A DNA stretch of 64,000 nt from Warburgia ugandensis (GCA_035236585.1 CP141127.1:73017495-73081494); one strand, 5' to 3'; positions 51,779 through 64,000 are shown, counted from the first letter of the stretch. A program made the numbers and translations. The notes: generated from the sequence alone by a model not told the origin.

Positions 51779-52353
51779 ATTAAAGATCAATCACATGAAT
51801 CTTGTTTTTTCATTCTCTCTGTTAAGTATCGTAGCTTCGTTTAATTTTTAAGTTTTTAAATATTTTCTCATCATTTCTATCTGCGCTCTTTTAGGCCTTC
51901 TATTTACCCTTTTAGAACCTTCAACTTGGTTCGCTTCTCTCCTTTTAATCAGTGTCCTTTTTGGTTTATGTTAGACATGTTCAAACTATCTAAGTATAGT
52001 CTCTCGTATCTTGTTATTTATTGGCGCTACTCCAAAGTTTTCTCTAATGTTTTTATTTCTATTTATATCATTTCTTGTCTTGCTACTCATCTATCTCAGC
52101 ATCTGCATTTCGGCAACACTTTTTCTATGTATATGCCATTTTTTAACTATCTAATGGTCTTATAGCCATCTTATAGAATTTTTTTTTTCAGTTTGAGTGA
52201 CATCTTTTAATCACACAAAACTCTATAGGCATATCTTCATTTGTTTCAGCCCTCTTGGATTCTCCAGGTAGTTTCTCTCTTAATCTCTGAATTATCGATC
52301 GCAAGTATTAGAAGTGTTCTTTTAGGGTGACTTCTTAGTTATCAATCTTCTGG
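51779..52353 (-). mobile_element. Highly diverged RTE LINE 3' fragment
   Basis: The plus strand parallels the 19340-19950 copy segment by segment: AATCACATGAATCTTGTTT, then CTCTTTTAGGCCTTCTATTT, TTGGCGCTACTCCAAAGTTT, TTGGATTCTCCAGGTAGTTT and TAGGGTGACTTCTTAGTTAT. It has many substitutions and no open frame. It is the oldest-looking of the four RTE pieces here. Confidence 0.82.
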
Positions 52354-53680
52354 GAAAAAATTTAAATTGTCATTTTCTCTAACTTTTTTTGTTTTCTGCT
52401 TTTTTTCGGGCAATCAAATGTCACCTACTTTTTTCACTTGAAAAAATAGCTGAAATTAATGTAAAGGTTTTTAGTTTAGCCCATTACCAATAACTTTCCT
52501 AGTTTCAAGATCCAAAATACGAAAAAAAATGTACAACTTGTATACTAGATTCTATGGATAAAGGATCTAATTGATTAAAAAAACACCATAAATCTAATAT
52601 CTAACTAAAGAAAAACTAATAATTCAAATATGTGACTAAGCATACTTGAGGGAGACACCAAATTGTCTGCTACTAACTGTGTTAGGCAACTTTATTTCCC
52701 AATTTACTCTTACCTAAGGGGTTAGCTTGCAATAGTTATAGGCCGACATAGCAAAAAATCTAGATAGAACATTTTGGCACCATATAAAGATGTCTGGACA
52801 AGAGCATCGTGGATGGCGAGGCTCACGGCTCCTATTGGTGTGTTGAAAGATAATCATAGATTAAACATCCGAAAACCACGAATTACTTGTTATGTAATAT
52901 TTCTATTATGTTTTAGAGTCTTTTAAACAAAAATTTATATTTTGGCGCTCAAATCACCTATCAAAGGACAAATTTATTTATTGTCACAATTATCTTCAAA
53001 TACGTGTGAAGGTTAAACAAAAATCTTCATGACATGGTGAACTCAATTTCCTGAAACCAGTCACTTGTGTTAGTTTTGATTATTGAGATGGTATTGGCTG
53101 ATCCAATTATTGTTCTGTTCTTTGTCTTCGCACTTCAACATAGCTAAGGAGAGAGAGATGGATGTGGAGAGAGTGAGTGTGCATATGTCATAACCCCAAA
53201 TTTCCCAAAACACCCTCGGATGAGAAAATGACCTCCCTTGATCAAGGGCCTGTTGTCAAAAAGCAAAAGTACAACTGCCCAACTGCCAATCATTTCCTCT
53301 CGATGAAAAGGAAAGAGGAAATCGTAAAGAAGAAAATAAAAAAGAAAAAAGAAAATAGTGAATTTCCATTTCTGCCACTACTATACAAAGCTAATGACCT
53401 TAGGCAAGACGAAGAGTGTCCTACATTCTATGTCCCGCAGGGTACCATTGGAAATTAGGGTCGTTTCCTAGCCCTCCTCGAACGGCTTCCCATTATCCGG
53501 AAAACACAAAAATGGTTTGCAGATAATTGCAGTAATTGTAAGGCCAGAAAGAGATATAAAGTTAGCTTTCATGGCGGATATTTGGAGCGAAGAAGAAGAA
53601 GACGAGGAAGAGGAAGTGACTAAAGAAAACCCACGGATTCGGAATGCTTGCATTGTGATATGGATGTCGCTCTAGAACCT
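52354..53680. other. Intergenic DNA upstream of ACR11
   Basis: No recognised gene. A Lys-rich plus-strand frame (53177-53458) and a Ser-rich minus-strand frame (53468-53653) have no family motif. A GAA/GA-rich stretch lies at about 53586-53615. Confidence 0.45.
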
Positions 53681-53685
53681 CCTTT

Positions 53686-53769
53686 CACGTGTTGCCCGAG
53701 GAATTCTGATTCACCCAGGACAGGAGAGAGAATCTAGGAGCTAGGGTTTTGGATTTCGAATTAGGGTTT
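53686..53769 (+). promoter_or_regulatory. ACR11 5' region: G-box and telo-box
   Basis: A perfect CACGTG lies at 53686-53691, about 105 bp upstream of the ATG. A telo-box TTAGGGTTT lies at 53761-53769, with a related TAGGGTTTT about 20 bp earlier, probably in the 5' UTR. Telo-boxes are common near the start of plant housekeeping genes, and G-boxes are common in light-regulated plastid-protein genes. The regulatory meaning is inferred from motifs only. Confidence 0.5.
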
Positions 53770-53794
53770 GGCCAGCAGTTTTTTCTCGAGGAAA

Positions 53795-55156
53795 ATGGCT
53801 GTGACTATGGCTGCTGGAAGTTTCGGCGTTTGCTTTGGATTGAAACCAGTGAAAAATCCATCTTCTAGTGGAGTTTTGCTCGGGAGTTTCTCTTCTGAGC
53901 TTAGGCACTTCCAACGTGTTTTCGAGAGCAGGTATATTGAAATTCTGTTGATTTGTTTTTTATCGATTTGACTTTTGGTGGTTGATCTCTGAGATGAGGA
54001 GTGCATTTTGGTTAGTCTGTGTTCTTATTTCTCTTAAATATCTTTCCAGAATAGTTTTAGCTTGAATTAGGCAAATTTGGCTAGTGCTTCTGTTCTGATT
54101 AAGAAAATTTTCTGGGTTCCTGATTTGGATGCTGATTGGGTACAATTGCTGATTCTTTACATTTTGCTTTTCTTGGTGTTGAATTCGGTTAGTTTGTGTG
54201 CTGTGCTTGGAAATTCTGGGTTGTTGTTTGCTTAGATTTGTGGATATTGGCTTTGGTAGGATGCTTTGTTGAGAACCAATCTATTTAGTGTGGTGTTTTC
54301 TCTTCTTTATCTTATCCTTTTTATTTTTGAAGAATTTTCAGGTTTTCTAGGTATAGATTAGCTTATAGGGTGCAAAGGTGATGAACTGTCAATTGATTTT
54401 GATTATTTTTCTTCTTTCTTGTTATTTATTGTCTTGAATATTAACGAGTTAGGGATGTCCTAGCGCATCATTTTTGGTTTCATTTCTTACTTTTAAGATC
54501 CATTTTCCTTGCAGATATTTCTCTTTCAGATGAGAACTAGGTGTAATTAATTGCATATTGTGATAGTATTTTCGTCTTTATTTCGTGGATCATTTTATCC
54601 TGCAATTTGCCATTGGATTCACAAATGCGGTATTGAAGACACATAATCATGTCTCGCAGCTTGAATTCATGCTTATGATGTGTAGCTGATGACCTGTTAG
54701 ATGGATGCCACAGTTGGGTTTCTTAGGCATGTTGGTACCTGGTACATGTTGGCATGGAGATCCTTGTCACCTCAGCTGGACTTTATGCCACGTTTTATGT
54801 GTACATTGATTCTCCCTATTTTGGGCTTTAATATACAAATAATTGGAGTTTGCCTTTCCATATTATGTTTTATGTGCAGTGTCAACATGCCAATTAGCCT
54901 GAAATAGGGACAGTACGGCCTTTCAGAAAGGAAAAGGGAAATACCCGGATATCATTTGTTACCAAGTTTAACTCTAACTAATGTCCATGTCCAAGATGCA
55001 TATAGAGACTTGCTCCTTGAACATAGCTCTATGATTCTTTTCTGTACTTCGAGGATTTTGCGGAATCCCAAGTGTTATTCTATCTTCTTTGTCCTATGTA
55101 GTGAATCCTTTCTCAGGGGAGCTGCATGTCTCAGTGTTTCAGTTTCTTTCTTCACA

Positions 55157-55187
<31 letters not shown>

Positions 55188-58100
55188 CTTCTTCTTCTTC
55201 TTCCAACCAAATATTATAGTAATCCAATTTCTGGCATGGTTTAGTAGCTTTTTTATTTTGATATTGTCTTTGTTTTTGTTAGATTGCCATGTGCCGCTGC
55301 AATCATTCCACAAGCTGCATCCCCAACTGCTGTTGAGGTACATGGCGGCCATTAGTTCTCTTTCATTGACAACCCTTGCACTTGGACTTGCTTAATTACT
55401 ATGTGAACAGGGTGGAAGTTCTGGTGAGACTGATACAGTTCCTACTCCAAAAGTTATAATAGATCAGGACTCAGATCCAAATGCTACTATTGTGGAGATA
55501 ACCTTTGGTGAAAGGCTTGGGGCTCTTCTTGATACTGTATGATATTACTTTCTCTGCCCCTTAAGTGTGTTTTCTCTTAAACTCTAATTAAGTTGTCATT
55601 GATCTTTGTACTTGAAATATCTGCTAACATTTACTATGGGAACCTTTTTGGGATACGGTTACTTGGATTTACCTAACAAAAGTTATCTAATCTGTTGCAG
55701 ATGCGTGCACTTAAGAATCTAGGACTCAATGTGGTCAAGGCAAATGTGTACTTAGACTCTTCTGGCAAGCACAATAAGTTTGCCATCACGAGAGCGTAAG
55801 TTCTCTCTTTTACTATGATTGTAGAGTTAAGCCATGCTATGTCAACTAGCTAAAGGAAATAAGCTTTCTTTGCACCCTTAATATTAGATAGCAAAACATG
55901 GCTAGAATTTCCAGCATCTTGTTCGGGAACTGCTTATTCCATAACTGGTTTCAGTTGCTGAAGGTAATGGGTCTTTAGCGGATGTACTTATGAATTCATT
56001 ATATGTGCTTGTACAGGGATACTGGACGAAAAGTTGATAACCCAGAGTTGCTGGAGGCAATACGCCTGACAATTATCAACAATCTGCTCCAGTATCATCC
56101 AGTAATTCTTTTGAGGCTTCTGTTTAGAGAATTTCAACATCTTGGTGAAATAATTCTTGAAGTACTTGCAACTCAGCACCTTCTATGAAGTAGCTCTGTT
56201 TTGAATGACCATAATTGGTTGGCCAGGAATCTAGTGCTCAATTGGCAATGGGAATGGCATTTGGGATTGAGCCACCAAAGCAAGTGGTATGCTGTTCTGA
56301 CCTTTGTTTTTCTGAATGCCAGGATTTAATGTTATGATGTCCTAAGTATTTAAACCAATGGTTAGATTGGTTTATGTTTTCCTACAATGTAAGCAAGCCT
56401 AATTCATTGACACCCTCTGGCCTGATGTTGAAGTTCATATGGTGTTGGGATTTTTAAGTTTGATGTCATGCCCATAGAGGGGTAGGATCAACACAAGAAG
56501 TATGTAGTACTCACCAGTTCACCCCCTTAGAGATGATCTGATCAAAATGATTCCAAAAGTAGAAATTTTGTCTACTTTCACCTCATAAATTATTAAGTAT
56601 ATGTTTGAGTTGGAAGTTTAAGATGCAGAAAGTTCCTTAGAATTAAAACATTTTTATGGCACTTATCAATCCTTAATGGGGCCTTATCTTTACTAGTAAA
56701 AATGTAACCTGGATTCCTTGTCTCAGAGGCGTGTCAGTGGATTACAGCATTTTGTTTTGAACATTTGATTTGCAATTTTTCTGTCTACTTAGGTTGACGT
56801 TGATATTGCGACCCAAATACACATCTCTGATGATGGACCTGATAGAAGGTATGCATTCTCTACTTCCATGTTATTGAGGATGTATCTGGTATAAATCCTC
56901 TTGTTACTGAAATAGCCTTGATGGATGTATATAATGGCATCTTGTTGCCAGGACATTGGGAAACTTTGATGAGAACTTTATATCTAGGACCTTCCTTTTC
57001 TTCGTTTCTTTCTTAGAAAATAATGGAGACAAACAAAATATGGAAGAAGGGTCTGAAAGGGGGTCAGAAATCCCTTGAGCAGAAAACAATCCATTCAAAT
57101 AAGGAAATTAATTAGTACATTTCATAACCACAAGCAGATGCAATACGAAGGACATTCATCACCATCTTACTTTCTTTTGGTAAAGCTATTGTCCACTTCA
57201 TTGTGTTCTGTGCATGAAACACATGGATCCAATGGTCCCATTGGTTGTTACACTGCAGACATGAGGTCCTAGACTGAACCCAGTTTCTGTGCATGGCTAG
57301 TAGCCGTTCAAGTTTAGCAGTACAAGAAGCATGAGAACCATAGAGAAGAAATGGTTCTGAAATGAAAGGAATAGCATGATGAACCAAGAAGTCTCCAGAT
57401 CATATTTGTCTCCTTCTTAAGAGCAATTCAGATAGTAAAGAGACAATGGACTAGTCAAATCTCTTATTTAGAATCTGATCTATTGCTAGTAATCAAGAGA
57501 AAATTAGAGGTGAGTCAGAACCAGACTCATTTCCTACAGATGCTACAGTTCCTTTTTGTTTGAAGTCTGAACCTGGTGCTGCCTTGATCATTATGGAAAT
57601 ATTTGCAATCCCTTAGAGCCTGTTTGGTTGGCAGGAAATGGACATAATTGATTTTCACAGAGAAAAGAATTCTCCTGTGGAAAGTGCATTCAAATTGAAT
57701 TCTGCCAAAGATCCAAATAATCTTGCATGTAGTTTAACAATCGGAATATGTCTTGTCTATGTTATTCCCAATAGTTGTTTAATGGTTGTTACAATTACCA
57801 AGAAGCTGTCAACAGCCTATCACAACTGGGTAAAGAGCGAGGACTGCCCTATCAGAAAGGGATCCGTTTTTTTCTCTCACAAGGAAAAATGTCAAACTCC
57901 CTTTCTGACTATGGCACTCAAGACAGCAGGAAGTTGACGTGATTGGTGAGGAAAATAGTATGAACATTTTAAATTCATGTGTCTTCAGTTCTCATTTTTC
58001 CTATGCATTTAAGGTGCTCATTCTGCCCAAGCTATTGATTTGAATTGCGACTTCCTTGCAGCTTACTTTATGTGGAGACTGCAGACCGTCCTGGCCTACT

Positions 58101-58571
58101 TGTAGATCTTGTTAAGATAATCACAGATATTAATGTTGCAGTTGAATCAGGCGAGTTTGACACAGAGGTAAGAATCACATCTTCATTGGCCACATTTGCC
58201 ACATCCTTTAAGATTGTTAGTTTCGTTTTCTAACGACAGTTTGATTTTTTCATGACAGGGGCTGTTGGCCAAGGCAAAGTTCCATGTCAGCTACCGGGGC
58301 AAAGCCCTCATCAAGCCTCTAAAACAGGTCTTTAATGCCCTTTCAGTCACAAACATATAATGCACGAAGGATACTCATTGCACCAATCACATGCACATTT
58401 AAGCAATTTCGTATGAATGGTTATTTACATGCACCCTTTCTTACTTGCGTACGTAAATGACTATACAAGCTTAAGTCTGCTTACTCATATTTGTCATCAA
58501 TGTTACAGGTTATTTCCAATAGTTTGCGATATTTCTTGAGGCGGCCCACCACAGAAGAGGCGAGTTTTTAA
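53795..58571 (+). CDS. ACR11: ACT domain-containing protein ACR11, chloroplastic (10 coding exons, 283 aa)
   Basis: Plastid ACT-domain regulator; in Arabidopsis ACR11 is reported to interact with glutamine synthetase GS2 and ferredoxin-GOGAT, linking it to nitrogen assimilation. Coding exons: 53795-53931, 55283-55337, 55411-55536, 55701-55795, 56017-56101, 56227-56286, 56793-56848, 58062-58167, 58259-58327, 58509-58571. All junctions are GT-AG and the frame stays open for 852 nt. Residues 1-64 are Ser-rich and look like a transit peptide. ACT domain 1 is about 90-160 ([20 protein letters not shown], then [20 protein letters not shown]). The linker has QLAMGMAFG and [13 protein letters not shown] domain 2 is about 205-275 ([34 protein letters not shown]). 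The C-terminus [14 protein letters not shown] is typical. [11 protein letters not shown] and [16 protein letters not shown] favour ACR11 over ACR12. The ATG at 53795 is chosen because nothing upstream in frame is a better start. Confidence 0.95.
53932..55282 (+). other. ACR11 intron 1 (1.35 kb)
   Basis: The donor is CAG|GTATATT and the acceptor TTGTTAG. The intron is T-rich and carries a CTT microsatellite near its 3' end (55159-55203), about 80 bp from the acceptor. That repeat creates spurious poly-Ser or poly-Phe frames. No recognisable transposon is seen. ACR11 introns 2-6, 8 and 9 are short (about 70-510 bp) and unremarkable. Confidence 0.8.
55159..55203. repeat. (CTT)n microsatellite in ACR11 intron 1
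   Basis: About 15 CTT units, on the transcribed strand a pyrimidine tract about 80 bp upstream of the exon 2 acceptor. Confidence 0.96.
56849..58061 (+). other. ACR11 intron 7 (1.2 kb), with possible embedded element
   Basis: Donor AAG|GTATGCA, acceptor CTTGCAG. Around 57610 the sequence GAGCCTGTTTGGTTGGC begins a stretch to about 57900 that resembles the ends of plant hAT-type or MITE insertions, but I could not find a convincing terminal inverted repeat or target duplication. The open frame at 57638-57937 inside it shows no known motif. Confidence 0.4.
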
Positions 58572-59691
58572 GCCTTTCAAAGGCCACGGCAAGCTCATCT
58601 GGTCTTAAGCACCTTTTAAAGATGGCTTTCGAGGTCCGAAGAGCAGCTGGGTAGCAACATGCTCTCAGATTCTGATATATCCGAATTTATTTGAATAATG
58701 AATTCAGAAGAAGATATTATCTTACATATTGTCAGTACTGTTCTTGCTTACTGTCTCTGGCTTATTCCATTTTTCCCAGTTAATGAACAAACACAGTGTT
58801 TAGGTGGATAATCTAGTGCCAACACCAGATATTAATACTGGGGCCTTTTGTAATCCAAGTTATTATCTGGGAGGATCTTTCTCCAAAACACCAATTTTAT
58901 ATGATAAACATACGCTAATAAGTTTGCCCTTTAATGGATAGTTCTAAACCTATTAAGGAAGTCTTCACATAATCTATACTATTTATTAAACAAATTTAAC
59001 TCTTTTTAAGGATGATTAAAAAACTAAACTTTCTATAATTTTGCTAAATAAATTTTTGATGTGGAGGTCTGCCCAAAGTATAATTGGTACTAAAAATGTT
59101 TAACTCGTTAATCTTTTAAATATTTTCTGAGTAAATGTTGTGTAATCAATATCAGTTATCATTACTACTTAAATCTCTACTAATTTTTTTCATTACCTTG
59201 TCTTATTTGTGTCACACTTTTAGTTCATCTTTAAATCTTTAAGACACCCCCCGCCCTCTCTCTCTTCCGGCTTCTAAAAATCCACTTATGATTTTATTTC
59301 TACTAATCTTAGGTTTATATCTGCCATATTCTCTTCTCACTTATCTTCTTTCTTGTGTAGTTGGGCAAAGCATGTGTGCCTTTTCTAGTTACGGTTAAGA
59401 GCTCTCAAACTCTTGAAAGATGCATAAGTTGGGAATTATAGCCATCCTTCATGATTTTAGGAAGCTTGCATTCCCGAATTGCTTGGCACTATTAAGTTAG
59501 TATTATAATGTGAATTTTCTGATCTAAAACTAGATCTATGAGCACCAGTTCTTTTGCACAAAACCAAGGTGTCAAAACTCAGAATGCCGACTTTGCAAGA
59601 GAGAGTAGACTCAGGGTTAATATGCTGGAATACTAAAAACATTCAAAATACAGAAATATTAATATTACCAGCAAGATTGATCTGCTGGAAA

Positions 59692-59783
<92 letters not shown>

Positions 59784-61400
59784 CTTTACACTGAAAAATG
59801 CACCGCGTGAAAGATGCAAAATGTAGAATTTATAAAAGCGGATGAACTCAGCCTTCCAATCTGGTTACAAGCTTGTGTTAAGAACAATTGTGAGGACATA
59901 TATGAATCTAAAGTGACATATTAATTAGTTGAAAAAAAAAATTAGAGTAGAAGGGAACGTTTCACATAGGTAATGTTTTACTCCAGCGTTTCAAATGCTT
60001 AAATAGAAAGCAAGGTTACCTCTTCATGCTGACCGGTGATGGCGTGACAGCCGCTGAAGTGAAGATCGTCCTTTGCTTTCGAGAATTCCACTTCTTGTTG
60101 GGCGGTGATTGTAAGATAGTAGCCGAAGTAAAGATCGTCCTTTGTTTCAAGGGTTTTCGCATGCTTAGAAGGCTTCAACAAATGCCAAGCCCTTTGGGCA
60201 GAACTCGATAGTGAGAGTTTTGGTAATTTCTGCACTCAACACAAACTCTGGTCCTCCAGCATTCATGAATGCCGCATTTTCTGGAAAATTTACTCTGCTG
60301 GCTTTTGCATGTCCGTAGTTCTAAGAGTATACAGCCTACGCGTAACTTAAAGAATTCCGAGTGCCGTAATTAGTGAGTTCAAGAACTCTTCTGGCGCCAG
60401 GACAGTTCAACAAGGGAGATACATGATGTACGGTCCATCTACAATGGATGGTTATTGAACAAGTCAGGTTACGGTTACAATTCAAAAGCTTTGAAAAATA
60501 GACAGGCAGATCCATCATACAACAGTCTTAACTTTTATTTTCATCCGGAGAAGCCTTGGCAGGCCAAACGACCTGGTGGCCAAGTGGTTTGTAACTCTTC
60601 GCGTCTGCAAAAAATAAAAGGAAATAGATAGGGGGAAATGCTTTCTCAATAGCATATAATAGTGTATGACATAATAATGAAGAAAGGAAAAACGTTTTAA
60701 AAATTGAAGCTGGACAGTAAATAGGATGCGGGACTGCGCACATATTTTGACGCTGCAGATCCGGCGTCCCTTCAACAGCCTGCTAGGAGGTCTCATAAAA
60801 CTTAGAGTAAATATGAGAAGAAAGAACAATTATAAGAGCTCCGTCTGATGACAGATTGAACAGTCCAACATGTGCCAAGCCTCGATGAGATCTGGGTTGG
60901 ATTGCACGGCCAATAAATAATTTCCTTTGAATTATCGTGGATGATAGTTGGTAAACTATTTTAGGAGTCCTAACCCTTTTTGAGCAGCTACTAATTCTGC
61001 TTCAATAACCTCCCTTCTCCCATGTTACCAGAATATTCAAGGACTTGTATACCTTCTGTACTTACCACAAACCCTATTCCAGCTGGCCTGGATTACTCAT
61101 ATTGGCTGCGCCGAAGTATAGTTTGGGGTGACATTGAGGAGGGGGCGGCCATTTTGGTTTTGGCATATCCTCCGTCCTCTTGTAAGTTTTGTTCATCAGA
61201 GAAGTTACTGATACTCAGGAGCCTTCAATACCCATACAGATTGAATCCTATTCTTACTATTATGTTCTCATTGCTTCCGATTCTGGAGACTGTCGTTCGA
61301 AAGGTATGATCAAAGATTCAGATAAGCTAGCTAGTCAAGGTAGTGTAATTGGTAGAGGCTTTCTTTTTATTTTATGTTTTTAACCACGCAGCTAGGGAAG
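58572..61400. other. Region downstream of ACR11
   Basis: The first few hundred bases are probably ACR11 3' UTR (an AATAATG-type AT-rich stretch near 58693). The rest has no supported gene. An imperfect duplication of about 65 bp lies at 60030-60160: GAAGTGAAGATCGTCCTTTG and, later, GAAGTAAAGATCGTCCTTTG. A minus-strand frame over it (59999-60235) thereby repeats KDDLYFG/KDDLHFSG; I do not recognise it. Confidence 0.4.
59695..59779. repeat. (TC)n microsatellite, 85 bp
   Basis: Uninterrupted TC dinucleotides. It generates an artificial Ser-Leu frame on the plus strand. Confidence 0.98.
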
Positions 61401-61402
61401 TA

Positions 61403-61573
61403 GAGAAGAGGAGCCTTGGTGCAACGGTAAAGTTGTCATCGTATAATCTTCAGGTCCCATGTTCAAGGTGTGAAAATAGTCTCTTGCGAAAATGCAAGGT
61501 AAAGCTGCGTATTACTAGACCCTTCTATCTTCCCAGACCTAGCATCAGGGCTGCCTTTTTAGCTAGGGAACTA
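61403..61573 (+). mobile_element. Au-type SINE with target-site duplication
   Basis: It starts GAGGAGCCTTGGTGCAACGG and continues TAATCTTCAGGTCCCATGTT (B-box region), AATAGTCTCTTGCGAAAATG and ACTAGACCCTTCTATCTTCC. It ends GGGCTGCCTTTTT at 61560. The flanks AGCTAGGGAAGTA (61390-61402) and AGCTAGGGAACTA (61561-61573) form a 13 bp target duplication with one mismatch. Confidence 0.9.
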
Positions 61574-64000
61574 CAAAACGTAGTATTCTTGAAGACTTCG
61601 TATTGATTGGAATCGAATTGACCTGGCTAGTGCCCGTAAAATCATAGTCACAATAGTTTCCATACGCCGTTTGAAAGTTTTTGAAAACGGACCTGGCTTC
61701 TTGACCTCCTTATTTTTCCCTGAAAGGAACGCTTGCGTACCCCAACAACAAAGCAACTCCTCTACTTTTATGTGGTGGGCTCTACATACTGTTGATTCAT
61801 GCTGTTCATTCGACTTCTCCGTGGATATCTACTGAGGCAAAAGTCACGGTAAAGGAGAGTTAGTAGCATCCAACAAATTGTGCTTTACTTTGGAAATGAA
61901 AACATTTGTTTATGGACAGCTACAGTCTGTGTTTAGCTAGACGAAAGTACCATTTCTGATATGGCATGAATTTTGCAACAGTAGACATTCAAAGCTAGAG
62001 AAGTTACTAGATCAAGGGCATGTGAGGCCCACAATATAAACTCGTGGATTTACACTATTTTTAAGTATTATCGCACTCTATACCAGCATTCCACTTTCCT
62101 GACTTATAGATGTCTAAGTCTGTGCCATTTACCGAATTATGCATGAATTTATGAAACTGACATAAAATTTGGCCAATAATTTTGTCATATTCTTAAACAT
62201 TATTTAGAAATCCAATTAAAAATTAAACTCACATCCTTGTACTGGATTTTTCCCAAATGTTTTACAAAGTTTGTGACTTTTTCCTTGCTACCCTCTAATC
62301 GAATCTGGACTTTTTAAACCACAATTACAGCCTATCAAATGAATTGATGAATCAAATTCGATCCAATCTGTTGCGGATTCGAATCTAAATGGATTAGAGA
62401 CACTATATCTGTTTTTTAACCGAGTAAAAAATTCCAATCCGTATCTGATTTGCCTCTGAATAATGGATTCACAAATAATCCATGGTAATAAATTAATGCA
62501 TAAAATATAATTTCACAGTTAATTCGCAAATAATCAGTCATAATAGAATTGAATTCTCCTAGTGAATTTTATCTAGACGATGACCCCAAATCCACTCATT
62601 TATAGTGGAACAAATAATCTCCCAGTTCTTTACAGAAGACCTTGCCAGAATATGCTTAGTAGCAACAAGCTAGTAAATAGCATCTTATTATTGAAACCAG
62701 ACAAGACATTATTACTTTTTAAATCTAACATTTTTCCAATTTTCCTTTTAAACAGATGTCAATGGATGTCCGCAGATAGAATTTTACAGATCGTGGATCT
62801 AACGGATTGGATGAATTTGATCTATTTTTAATTAGATCTCATTTCTTCGATCACATCTGAGCTCTACATACAATTAGCAAGTGAACAGCAGCTGTTGCAA
62901 ACCGGCAACCCACGAAGTTACTCGCAACAGGAGATATAGTTTGTTGAATGTGCACCGTTGGCACAAGGGTTTCTGTCCGTTTCCAGGGACCAATAGTCTG
63001 GATGCTACAATTGTCCTATCATTTATTTATCTTTGTGCTACAAAAATCTAAATTCAAGAAAATCAGATAAATGAAATGTGAGCATCATTCAAAGTGGGAC
63101 ACCACATAGAGGTTGGACCTGCATTCTATGATAACATTGGTTACAAAGTACGTTCTGAATGGAAGATTGAGTGAGCTCAGCAAAAGTGGCACTAAATTGT
63201 TTCCGTGCAGCGTATGCAGGAGCTTGCTGCAGTAGGTTACCCTTTTCCTTATATTTGTTTTCTCTTTTCCAGCACAAGCTAAAAATCAGACTAAATCGAG
63301 CATACTCTATGAAACCTATCTTAAATCTAAATCCCTGAAAAGAAAAAGCAGTGATTTGAACCTACATACAAGCCTATTTCAAAGGAGATCCTTTATTGTC
63401 TGCAACCAGTTATGCTAGACACTGTTGGCTCTGGTTTCTGGTTTTTAATTGTTTTGATCAAAAGGAGAGAGATAGAACAAGACATAATTTCGTAGACCAT
63501 AGCTATTATTATGCATACGTATGAGCCTTTTTTCTATTTTTTCTTTACTGAATATGCATAACAACCATGGAATTGATGTAATTAGACATCCATTTTCTTC
63601 TTTTCATATCCACCTACTGTATATTAGAGCGCAACCCATTCCTTGCATTTGTTACTCCGTCGATCATTTCGTGCTCAAGCAATAGATCTTCGCCAGATGA
63701 TTAATATACCACGTAGATGGTTTAAATCATTGCAAATGGTAGGCTTCTACCTCTAATTCCTCATATTTCCAAATGAAAGTATCTGCACCCTCAATTTTGA
63801 GAGAGACACACTCAAAGTTGGAAAAAAGAAGAAGAAGAAGCAAGAAACAGGAAAAGAGGAGAAATCTTAGCGTTCAACAGAAGAAAAAAGAAAGAGGAAA
63901 AGAGAAAATATCTTTGCTGCCTCTTGCTTGGGGGCATTTCTCTCTAATGCATTTTTACTTAGTCTTGTTAGAAGTTATGTGGTCCATAACATTCTAATTC
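61574..64000. other. Intergenic DNA to the window end
   Basis: AT-rich with no supported gene. A SINE 3'-end scrap may lie at about 63205-63245 (GCGTATGCAGGAGCTTGCTG, then a T-rich end). A purine-rich plus-strand frame at 63773-63997 (Lys/Arg-rich) is probably compositional. Confidence 0.4.

Noticed and set aside
59554..59826. 90-codon frame with Ser-Leu repeats
   Set aside because: Translated TC microsatellite.

Overview
This window is nuclear DNA of a flowering plant. The evidence is spliced genes with GT-AG introns, two plant-specific protein families (DUF1644 and the chloroplast ACT-domain protein ACR11), and plant-type transposable elements: Ty3/gypsy chromovirus, Ty1/copia, RTE-type LINE and Au-type SINE. 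The AT-rich, repeat-rich layout and the ACR11 residues suggest a TE-rich eudicot or related lineage. I cannot name the species.

Two protein-coding genes are convincing. On the minus strand is a DUF1644 zinc-finger-like gene: coding exons 14123-13213 and 12500-12464, a non-coding first exon near 17.3-17.14 kb, and a roughly 2.9 kb intron in the 5' UTR. On the plus strand is ACR11 (53795-58571, ten coding exons, 283 residues), which carries two ACT domains behind a chloroplast transit peptide and belongs to plastid GS/GOGAT nitrogen metabolism.

Most of the rest is transposable-element sequence. 1137-4004 is a solo LTR with a 5 bp target duplication, beside a decayed gypsy integrase (4.5-5.0 kb). 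6.6-10.5 kb is repeat-like, pyrimidine-rich DNA. 19.29-22.19 kb is a minus-strand RTE LINE, followed by SINEs (22.4-24.0 kb) and a fold-back MITE-like cluster (24.58-24.85 kb). 25.84 to about 27.7 kb is a minus-strand LTR. 28.1-30.6 kb is a decayed Ty3/gypsy chromovirus whose 3' LTR begins near 30.61 kb. That LTR holds a tandem array and was hit by a second RTE LINE (33.35-36.67 kb). A 4.8 kb solo LTR (36673-41473) then landed in the LINE's 3' tail, and a related 5.0 kb solo LTR (42073-47084) landed further along. 47.9-49.0 kb is a minus-strand copia gag fragment with primer-binding site; 49.2 and 51.8-52.35 kb are RTE 3' fragments. Beyond ACR11, 58.6-64 kb holds one SINE with clear target duplications, a long CT repeat and little else.

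The observation most worth following is a stem-loop near the 3' end of four LTRs. Its position and TGAG...CTCA base are conserved while the stem sequence differs between families, which looks like selection on structure. No prokaryotic system, CRISPR array or clearly new protein system was seen.
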